Shown one piece after another: positions 42,416 to 48,419 of a stretch of DNA of 48,419 nucleotides. Every line of letters starts with the position of its first letter. Within the stretch, counting starts at the first letter, position 1. The translations under genes were made by a program, and so were the position numbers. Under the pieces are notes generated by a model that was not told the origin of the DNA, did no database searches, and worked only from the letters and a program-made list of their open reading frames with translations. The DNA is from Desulfobacteraceae bacterium (lineage in GTDB: Bacteria > Desulfobacterota > Desulfobacteria > Desulfobacterales > JAABRJ01): contig JAJDNY010000199.1 in NCBI GenBank assembly GCA_022340425.1, forward strand, positions 1-48,419, in the 5' to 3' direction.

Positions 42416-43768
42416 TCACCTCTGCGGCCCCCGGGAGAGCTGAAGCCGCTTGATCTTGCGGTGCAGCGTCACACGGTTGATGCCCAGCACCGCGGCGGCG
42501 CGGGTGATGTTTCCGGCGCAGTCATCCAGCACCTGTCGGATGTATCCCTTCTCCATCTCCAGCAGGGACCCGCCGGGTGCCGGCTTGGTCTGAGCGGCAT
42601 GCAGGAAAGCGAAGTCGTCGACCCCCAGCAGGGGCCCCGTGGACAGCACGACAGCCCGCTCGATGGCGTTTTCAAGTTCGCGGACATTGCCCCGCCAGCG
42701 ATAGCCTTGCAGCATTTTCAGGGCCGCTTGGGAAATATGGTCGACCTTGCGGCCGGTTTCGTGACTGATCTTGGACAGAAAATGGCGCGCCAGCAGGGGG
42801 ATGTCCTCCTTTCGCTCCCGGAGCGGGGGAATGGCGATGCGGATGACGTGGATCCGGTAGAAAAAGTCCTCCCGGAAACGGCCGGCGGCGATTTCCTTTT
42901 CCAGGTCCTTGCAGGTGGCGGTGATCAGGCGAAAGTCGACCGGGACGGTCTGGCTGCTGCCCACCCGCGAAATGCGCCGCTCCTCCAATACGCGCAGCAG
43001 GTCGATCTGCATCTTCATGCCGATCTCGCCGATCTCATCCAGAAAGAGGGTCCCGCCGCTGACCACCTCCAGAAACCCCTTGCGGGGGTGGGTCGCCCCG
43101 GTAAAGGCCCCCTTCTGGTGACCGAACAATTCGGTTTCCAGAAGGTTTTCCGGCATCGCCCCGCAGTTGAGCGCCACAAACGGGTGGTGCGCGCGGCGGC
43201 TTTTGGCATGGATCGCCTTGGCGACCAACTCTTTGCCCGTTCCGGTCTCTCCGGTCAGCAGCACCGACGTGTCCTGATCGGCCACCTGCGTGATGGTGTC
43301 GAAAACCGCCTGCATGGGGGCGGAGCGGCCGATGATGTTTTCGAAGCGGGTTTTCTTTTCCAGCTGCGCCTTCAGGTAGTTGCACTCCCGGGCCATGTCC
43401 AGCTGCTGATCGATCTTCTCCATCACCAGCGTCAAGTATTCGGGCTTGAAGGGCTTGATCAGATAATCGCTGGCCCCCTTTTTCATGGCCTCGACGGCCG
43501 ATTCGATGGACCCGTAGGCGGTAATGATGACCACCACGGCGGCGGGGTATTCGGCCTTGATCCTTTCCAGCAGCTCGATCCCGTTCATCCCCGGCATCTT
43601 GACGTCCACAAAGAGCAGTTCGGCCGGACGGCCGGCCATCTTCTCCAGGGCCTCCGCGCCCGAGGCGGCGGTCGCCACGGCGTAGCCGCCGTTTTTGAAC
43701 CAATGGAACAGGGATTCGCGCACGATGCGCTCGTCATCGACAACCAGGATCTCGGGTTTGCTCTTCAT
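42416..43768 (-). CDS. NtrC-family sigma-54-dependent response regulator
   Basis: 450 residues. Receiver domain with phosphoacceptor Asp55 (FVDVKMPG). AAA+ domain with Walker A GETGTGKE near residue 168, the sigma-54 contact loop GAFTGA near residue 217, Walker B FLDEIGE, and RWRGNVRELENAIERAV. The C-terminal Fis-type helix-turn-helix is NITRAAAVLGINRVTLHRKIKRL. It activates sigma-54 promoters after phosphorylation by the kinase encoded just before it (ATGA overlap). The only strong sigma-54 promoter I see nearby is at 40477, for the cysteine-rich/GcvH-like operon, a likely target. Confidence 0.96.
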   Translation of the reverse strand: MKSKPEILVVDDERIVRESLFHWFKNGGYAVATAASGAEALEKMAGRPAELLFVDVKMPGMNGIELLERIKAEYPAAVVVIITAYGSIESAVEAMKKGASDYLIKPFKPEYLTLVMEKIDQQLDMARECNYLKAQLEKKTRFENIIGRSAPMQAVFDTITQVADQDTSVLLTGETGTGKELVAKAIHAKSRRAHHPFVALNCGAMPENLLETELFGHQKGAFTGATHPRKGFLEVVSGGTLFLDEIGEIGMKMQIDLLRVLEERRISRVGSSQTVPVDFRLITATCKDLEKEIAAGRFREDFFYRIHVIRIAIPPLRERKEDIPLLARHFLSKISHETGRKVDHISQAALKMLQGYRWRGNVRELENAIERAVVLSTGPLLGVDDFAFLHAAQTKPAPGGSLLEMEKGYIRQVLDDCAGNITRAAAVLGINRVTLHRKIKRLQLSRGPQR

Positions 43769-45357
43769 GGCGCGCCTTTTGGCCGGTCGTTGGCGGCATC
43801 GGTCTGGGGAAAAGTGAGCACGAAGCGGCAGCCAGCACCCGGCCGGCTGTCCACGGCGATATCGCCGCGATTCGCCTTGACCGTGTCATAGACGATGGAC
43901 AACCCCAATCCCGTCCCCTGGCCGGCGGGCTTTGTGGTGAAAAACGGGGTGAAGATCTTGTCCTGGTGTTCTTCCGGGATCCCCATACCGGTGTCCGCGA
44001 TCTCGATCTCAATCTGTTTCTTTTCGCGATCGCGTCGGGAGCAAACGCTCAGGGTGCCGCCATCGGGCATGGCTTCAAGGGCATTGAAGACCAGATTGAG
44101 AATGCATTGCTGCAGGCGCAGGGTGTCGCCGCTGAGGGTCAGCGGGGTTTTGGACAGGCACGTCCGGAGGGTGATCCCCTGCATCTGCATCTTGTGACGG
44201 GTCAGGGAGATCACCGAGGCGATGGTGTCGTTGACATCGATGGTCTTGGACTGCACCGGCCGTTCACGGGAAAAGGAGAGGAGGCCGGAAACGATGCGGC
44301 CGCATCGTTCCAGTTCCTCGGCCATCATGGTCAGGTATTGCCGGAATTCCGCAGCCTGGGCGGCCGGAAGCCCGTCGTCGGTGAGCATCGACTGCATCAC
44401 CGAGGTGAAGGTCAACAACCCTTGAATCGGGTTGTTGATTTCATGAACGCAACCGGCCACCAACTTTCCCAGGGAAATCATGCGGTCTTCCTGGACGAGC
44501 TTTTTGAATTCCAGTTTGAGCTTCTGGTAACGGCCGTTCCAGCGGGACTCGATCTCACTGCTGATATCGCGCCAGATTTCGATCACCCGGATGATGGTGC
44601 CGTCGGGATCGATGAGCGGGTAGGTGACGATGTTTCCGAAAGATGCCTCGAAACCCGATCCGGCCATCTCGTGGATGACATGCGCGGACTTGCCCGTGCG
44701 CAGGGTCTCGATCATGGGGCACTGCAAATCGGGCCGGGCATGCGGGCAGGGCATGCTCAGCCCGTGGGAAACCTCGTAGCAGTAGGCCCCGACCACTTCC
44801 TTCTTGGCCTTGTGGACTTTTTTGAGAAACGCCTCGTTGGCTTCGACCACGGTGAAATCGGTGTTCAGAACGACAATGGCCGCATTGCTGTGCTGGATCA
44901 GGATGTCGGTGGACATCTTTTCCAGGACCACCTGGCGTTCCAGCGACTTCATGCGCTGGTCGGTCATGAACAGAGACCGCAGCAGCCGCCCGATGTTGTG
45001 TTCGATGACGCCCACCCCCTTGGGTCGGGCGGCGATCAGTTCGATGAGCAATTTGCGGCTGTTGGTCAGCTCGACGATGCTGTCGAGATGTTCGATGGCG
45101 AAAAGATCCCGATAATCGCGGGTGGTGAAAATCCCCATCTCACGGGCCAATTGAAACCCCTCGGCCCTGGGGTCGGTGTCACACACGCCGACGACGTGGA
45201 TATCCAGCAGGGGGAAAGGCTCTCTTTTAAGAAGCTCCAGGAAGTACCGGCAGGCCCGCCCGCCACCGACAATGGCCAGGTTGAGGGGTATTTTCTTCAA
45301 TTCCTCCCCCTCGGGGCCACGGCCGCGGTCTGACTTGGAAGAAACCACAAATTCCAT
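43765..45357 (-). CDS. Histidine kinase with N-terminal Rossmann-like domain and PAS domain
   Basis: 530 residues, no membrane helices, so a cytoplasmic sensor. Residues 20-150 look like a dinucleotide-binding Rossmann fold (LAIVGGGRACRYFLELL; VGVCDTDPRAEG; LDSIVELTN). A PAS domain follows (about 150-280) with a Cys cluster (CYEVSHGLSMPCP...LQCP). HisKA shows the phospho-His in GCVHEINNPIQG near residue 346; the ATPase domain has NLVFNALEA, DTGMGIPEE and GTGLGLSIVYD. It phosphorylates the regulator encoded next. The start at 45357 is the first one that gives a sensible N-terminus; its ribosome site is weak. Confidence 0.92.
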   Translation of the reverse strand: MEFVVSSKSDRGRGPEGEELKKIPLNLAIVGGGRACRYFLELLKREPFPLLDIHVVGVCDTDPRAEGFQLAREMGIFTTRDYRDLFAIEHLDSIVELTNSRKLLIELIAARPKGVGVIEHNIGRLLRSLFMTDQRMKSLERQVVLEKMSTDILIQHSNAAIVVLNTDFTVVEANEAFLKKVHKAKKEVVGAYCYEVSHGLSMPCPHARPDLQCPMIETLRTGKSAHVIHEMAGSGFEASFGNIVTYPLIDPDGTIIRVIEIWRDISSEIESRWNGRYQKLKLEFKKLVQEDRMISLGKLVAGCVHEINNPIQGLLTFTSVMQSMLTDDGLPAAQAAEFRQYLTMMAEELERCGRIVSGLLSFSRERPVQSKTIDVNDTIASVISLTRHKMQMQGITLRTCLSKTPLTLSGDTLRLQQCILNLVFNALEAMPDGGTLSVCSRRDREKKQIEIEIADTGMGIPEEHQDKIFTPFFTTKPAGQGTGLGLSIVYDTVKANRGDIAVDSRPGAGCRFVLTFPQTDAANDRPKGAP

Positions 45358-45725
45358 GAGCTTAATTCTATGGCAAAAGGCCGATACTTTGTCAAAGGCA
45401 AAACCCGGCCTGCGCTTAAGGGCCGCGGCAAGAAATAATGCCACATCTTGCTTGTCTTTTGGCCCGTCACTGGCGTTACATCCGCCGGCACATATCCCGA
45501 TATGCACCGGCGAATGTGCCTTGGTGGCGAACCAAAATCCGGCGCCATATTGTGGAATTTTTTTTTGCCGCGACCCTAAGGCCCTTGTCTTCGGGTTTTG
45601 GCGCGCCCCATCCAATATATTGCATCGCAAAAGGATCGGGCTTGTTCCGGAAGAATTGAGGGTGGTCCGCAAGAAGGCAGGGAATTGGCGGAGAAAGACA
45701 ATTTGTGCAACGCAACAATTTTTAC

Positions 45726-45754
45726 TTGACAGAGGCCGGCTGGAATTTTATCTT
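45726..45754 (+). promoter_or_regulatory. Promoter of the phaC leader
   Basis: TTGACA at 45726-45731, 17 bases, TATCTT at 45749-45754. Transcription would begin near 45761, 327 bases before phaC. Confidence 0.7.
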
Positions 45755-45760
45755 AAGTAT

Positions 45761-45971
45761 GTTTCGGGAACCGCAGCCCGTTTCACGAATTTGTCCCGCA
45801 TGGCAGCCAAGGCCGCAAGGCCTGGCGCCGTTGCCCCAACAAAACGGCACGTTTGGGAAAGTTTGAGAATTTTCGCTTGTCTGGGGGATATTTTACGCCG
45901 AGGCCCTGGAGGTCGATGGGTATAATTAACCCTGGCGGGCGGTGCCGGTTGCACCCATCCTGCTTTTTTTT
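45761..45971 (+). ncRNA. Candidate structured leader RNA or small RNA upstream of phaC
   Basis: About 210 bases from the promoter to an intrinsic terminator. Predicted parts: CGGGA...TCCCG near the 5' end; a long hairpin 45802-45835 with a GGCA/TGCC base, GCC/GGC, AGGCC/GGCCT and a GCAA tetraloop; then a CCCAA/TTGGG hairpin (45835-45857); then the terminator. The combination suits an attenuation leader for phaC or a free small RNA. I could not match it to a known riboswitch by eye. Confidence 0.5.
45915..45971 (+). terminator. Intrinsic terminator/attenuator inside the phaC leader
   Basis: GATGGGT (45915-45921) pairs with ACCCATC (45953-45959); inside, AACC/GGTT and GGC/GCC extend the stem. 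Three bases later comes a run of eight T (45964-45971). It lies 117 bases before the phaC start, so full-length phaC mRNA from the upstream promoter needs readthrough. Confidence 0.65.
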
Positions 45972-46087
45972 GGGGGCAAAGCTCCTGCTTTATACCTTCC
46001 CCAGCGCCGAATTGCCGCCCGAGGAGGGTGGAATAGGGGTCAACTCCCAAATTTTATTCAATATTTGCAACTCGGAGATGGTTCAAC

Positions 46088-47791
46088 ATGAAAACTTCGG
46101 ATCCAAAAACGCCGGTCGAACAGCCCAAGGACAGTCTAATCACCTCCCCTTTCCATTACCCGTCCAAGTGGCTGCAGCGGTTTGGCGACGTCCTGCTGTC
46201 GGCAACCGAACAGACCAAGGCGGCCCAGATTTACGCCAACGGCGTTTTGAAATATCTCGGAGAATTCACTGCGCCCTATTGGATCGCACTGAGTGCCTTC
46301 AACTCCACAGAGCGGAAAAAGCTGGGGCAGGTCCACCCCCTGGAGACCATGAGCGATTACATCGAACTGCTGCGGTTCAACCAGCAGGTGGCCGAAAAAG
46401 GGCTGGCCAGCACCCTGGAGTCCATGAACCTCTTTCACGCCCGCAAGGTCAGTGAAGGCTTTTTTGCGTGGCTCAACACCCTCTTGGGTCGCGAGAGCGA
46501 GGATATTGGCACCTTCACCGCCCGGCAGCGGGAGTTGATCGAAACCGTTGTCAATGGCTATCCCCAGGCCATTCGGGATATCAAACCCGAGTATGGTTTC
46601 GACTTCGAACACGGGGACTACCTGAAGGTCGCCGAAACCGAGCGCTTTTGCCTCTACCAGGTGTTTCCGCTGGCCGAAGGGGTCAATATCCGCGAAAACG
46701 GCAAACCGATTATCATCCTGCCCCCCTACGTCCTGGGAGCCAACATCCTGGCCTTTCTGCCGGGGGAAGGCAAAAGCTACGTGCACTGCTTTGCCAACCA
46801 GGGGATCCCCACCTATATCCGCATTCTGAAGGATATCGACACCACCCCGGCCGTGCAGACCATGACCGGTGAGGACGATGCGCGCGATACCCGCCATTTC
46901 TGTGAAACCCTCATGCGGCGGCACGGCCGCCAGGTCACCTTGAACGGTTTCTGTCAAGGCGGTTTTATCGCCATCCTGGATCTCCTCTCCGGCGAACTGG
47001 ATGGGCTGGTGGACGCCCTGATCACCTGCGTGACCCCCATGGACGGGACCCGCAGCAAGTCCCTGATAGAATACCTGTCGCACCTGCCGCCACGCTTCCG
47101 GGACCTGGGCTATGCCGTCAAAACCCTGCCCAACGGCAACCAGGTGGTGGACGGCTCGGTGATGAGCTGGGTTTACAAGCTCAAGAGCATGGAAAGCGAA
47201 GCCCCGCTTTTCTCGCTTTATCGGGACCTGATGATGTTCGACCGGCCGGGCCGTAAAAAGGTGACCATCAGCAAGACCGCGGCCGCCATCAATCACTGGC
47301 TGATCTATGAACGCAACGATCTGCCGGTGGCCATCACCCAGCTCAGCTTCGACTCCTATACCCGTCCGGTGCAAAAGGACGGCACCCTGCCGGTGAAGCT
47401 CTTCGGCCGTTCGCTGAATTTCAAGCGGCTGGCGGAAAAAGGCATCCGCTTCCTGATGTGCTACGCGGAAAGGGACAACCTCGTGGACCCGGAGGCTGTC
47501 CTGGCGCCGCTGGACTTTGTCGATGCCGAGGTGACCGTTTTCCCCAAGGGCCATGGGGCGATCGCCACCTCCTGGTCCCTTCCCACGGACTGCGTCATTC
47601 ATGACGGGAAGACGAGTCCCAACCTGCTCTGCTCCCGGGGGGCCAGCCCATCCTGCCGCATCAACCACTGCGGCGCTCAAAACTGCCGCGGGCCGGTGCG
47701 CTTCCAGCTCGACCTGGAGGAAGAGCTCCAGCCCACGGCGCCAAAAACCCGGCGGGTTGCCAAAACCAGACCCACAAGGAAGCCGAGGTGA
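46088..47791 (+). CDS. phaC: Poly(3-hydroxyalkanoate) synthase
   Basis: 567 residues. The alpha/beta-hydrolase core holds the lipase-like box GFCQGG (catalytic Cys near residue 300), Asp in ERDNLVDP (about 465) and His in PKGHGAIA (about 490), the Cys-Asp-His triad of PHA synthases. It polymerises hydroxyacyl-CoA into carbon-storage granules. The 150-residue N-terminal region is helical. Between the catalytic His and the family ending [10 protein letters not shown] there is an unusual stretch of about 40 residues with five Cys, and the tail is Lys/Arg/Pro-rich. GGAG lies ten bases before the ATG. No phaA, phaB or phaE gene is adjacent. Confidence 0.9.
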   Translation: MKTSDPKTPVEQPKDSLITSPFHYPSKWLQRFGDVLLSATEQTKAAQIYANGVLKYLGEFTAPYWIALSAFNSTERKKLGQVHPLETMSDYIELLRFNQQVAEKGLASTLESMNLFHARKVSEGFFAWLNTLLGRESEDIGTFTARQRELIETVVNGYPQAIRDIKPEYGFDFEHGDYLKVAETERFCLYQVFPLAEGVNIRENGKPIIILPPYVLGANILAFLPGEGKSYVHCFANQGIPTYIRILKDIDTTPAVQTMTGEDDARDTRHFCETLMRRHGRQVTLNGFCQGGFIAILDLLSGELDGLVDALITCVTPMDGTRSKSLIEYLSHLPPRFRDLGYAVKTLPNGNQVVDGSVMSWVYKLKSMESEAPLFSLYRDLMMFDRPGRKKVTISKTAAAINHWLIYERNDLPVAITQLSFDSYTRPVQKDGTLPVKLFGRSLNFKRLAEKGIRFLMCYAERDNLVDPEAVLAPLDFVDAEVTVFPKGHGAIATSWSLPTDCVIHDGKTSPNLLCSRGASPSCRINHCGAQNCRGPVRFQLDLEEELQPTAPKTRRVAKTRPTRKPR

Positions 47792-48318
47792 CCGCCGCCA
47801 ACCGTGACCGGATCGAAGCCCGACAGGGCGATATCACCCAATTGACCGTGGATGCCATCGTCAACGCCGCCAACCAGACCCTGCTCGGCGGCGGCGGGGT
47901 GGACGGCGCCATTCACCGTGCGGCGGGGCCCGAGCTCCTGGCGGAGTGTCGCACCCTGGGCGGCTGCCCCACCGGGGAGGCGCGCTTGACCCGCGGCTAC
48001 CGCCTGCCGGCGCGCTACGTGATCCACACCGTCGGGCCGGTCTACCGCGGCCACCCGCGCGACAGCCGGCTGCTGGCCGCCTGCTACCAGAACAGTCTGC
48101 AGTTGGCCGTGGACCACGGGCTGCACTCGATCGCCTTTCCGGCCATCAGCTGCGGGGTTTACGGCTACCCCATCCGCGAGGCCTGCCGGGTTGCCGTGGA
48201 TACCACCCTGGCCTTCGTCGAACGGTATCCCAGCATCGAAAAAGTGATCTTCATGCTCTTCTCCCCGGGCGATCTGGCGGTCTACCAAGACTATCTCGCC
48301 CGCCGCGGCTCTATCTGA
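47788..48318 (+). CDS. Macro-domain protein, O-acetyl-ADP-ribose deacetylase-like
   Basis: 176 residues. The ADP-ribose site is shown by [31 protein letters not shown]-type sequence from residue 14, by [24 protein letters not shown] near residue 60 and by [13 protein letters not shown] near residue 115. This fits the YmdB class of macro domains that hydrolyse O-acetyl-ADP-ribose or remove ADP-ribose from proteins or nucleic acids. The GTG start overlaps the phaC stop (GTGA), so translation is coupled to phaC. The length is typical. Confidence 0.94.
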   Translation: MTAANRDRIEARQGDITQLTVDAIVNAANQTLLGGGGVDGAIHRAAGPELLAECRTLGGCPTGEARLTRGYRLPARYVIHTVGPVYRGHPRDSRLLAACYQNSLQLAVDHGLHSIAFPAISCGVYGYPIREACRVAVDTTLAFVERYPSIEKVIFMLFSPGDLAVYQDYLARRGSI

Positions 48319-48370
48319 TCCCCGGAGGCCCCCTGGGAAGGGCTTTCCCGCGGCCGCAAGCGGTGCTTCA

Positions 48371-48399
48371 TTGACAAACCGAACCGATGTGGCTATCTT
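48371..48399 (+). promoter_or_regulatory. Promoter reading out of the window
   Basis: TTGACA at 48371-48376, 17 bases, TATCTT at 48394-48399: the same -35, spacing and -10 as the phaC leader promoter. The gene it serves lies beyond base 48419. Confidence 0.6.
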
Positions 48400-48419
48400 G
48401 CGGTCGTCTTAACAGGACG

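Larger units (their letters stand above)
45358..46087. other. Intergenic region between the kinase and phaC, 730 bases
   Basis: Contains no convincing gene. The right half carries a promoter, a hairpin-rich leader and a terminator (listed separately). On the left, a minus-strand TTGACA (45390-45395) with a weak CATAGA could serve the kinase gene, but would place transcription almost at its start codon. Confidence 0.55.

Noticed and set aside
45428-45443. Minus-strand TGGCAT...TTGC resembling a sigma-54 promoter ahead of the kinase gene
   Set aside because: The GG and GC are 11 bases apart instead of 10, and sigma-54 promoters do not tolerate this spacing.

Overview
The window is GC-rich, densely packed bacterial DNA that most resembles a sulfate-reducing Desulfobacterota genome of the Desulfobacterales / Desulfosarcina type. 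This is inferred from protein style, not from a marker gene: a complete C-P lyase core, a PHA synthase with a GxCxG box, sigma-54 two-component regulation, a cysteine-rich GcvH-like protein and an archaemetzincin. No rRNA, tRNA, CRISPR array, integrase or insertion sequence was found. Genes sit on both strands in short operons, many with ATGA or GTGA stop/start overlaps that fix the starts.

Layout. 1-4.4 kb: end of a tandem ABC ATPase for peptide- or nickel-type uptake with a perfect terminator, then small single genes (unknown 107 aa protein, GNAT, metallo-beta-lactamase hydrolase, possible phasin, PilZ protein with a zinc ribbon). 4.6-10.4 kb (minus): a PotABCD/PhnSTUV-type ABC importer whose last gene is a cytoplasmic alkaline-phosphatase-superfamily hydrolase, with a transglutaminase-like gene upstream. 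10.7-14.0 kb (plus): phosphonate transporter phnCDE and a GNAT. 14.0-21.4 kb (minus): C-P lyase operon running hexapeptide transferase, phnG, H, I, J, K, L, M, inositol-monophosphatase-like gene, with a candidate Pho box upstream. Together these regions look like an organophosphorus scavenging block: two importers, one hydrolase and the C-P bond-breaking complex. phnN and phnP are not in the window.

21.7-26.4 kb (plus): hotdog thioesterase, SrkA-like kinase, Slp-type lipoprotein, GNAT, M20 peptidase and glyoxalase-II-like hydrolase. 26.5-29.4 kb: Hsp20, GroES and GroEL. 29.4-33.6 kb is less GC-rich and carries a methyltransferase and three secreted proteins (SGNH hydrolase, FKBP isomerase, endonuclease/exonuclease/phosphatase-family protein). 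Two of these unrelated enzymes end in the same PLLLLD tail. 33.7-40.1 kb: Nudix hydrolase, DUF1786 protein, receiver/PATAN/Roadblock-like protein, aldehyde dehydrogenase, an internally deleted crotonase pseudogene, a TPR protein and an FmdB-type zinc-ribbon protein.

40.1-45.4 kb is the most striking region. A consensus sigma-54 promoter preceded by an AT-rich dyad drives a 62 aa cysteine-rich protein and a 311 aa GcvH-like protein that lacks the lipoyl lysine. The two proteins share a C-X5-C-X2-C-A-[FY] motif, present three times in all. Convergent to them is an operon of a histidine kinase with an N-terminal Rossmann-like domain, an NtrC-type sigma-54 activator and an archaemetzincin. 45.7-48.4 kb: a promoter, a hairpin-rich leader ending in its own intrinsic terminator, then phaC overlapping a macro-domain gene, and a final outward promoter.
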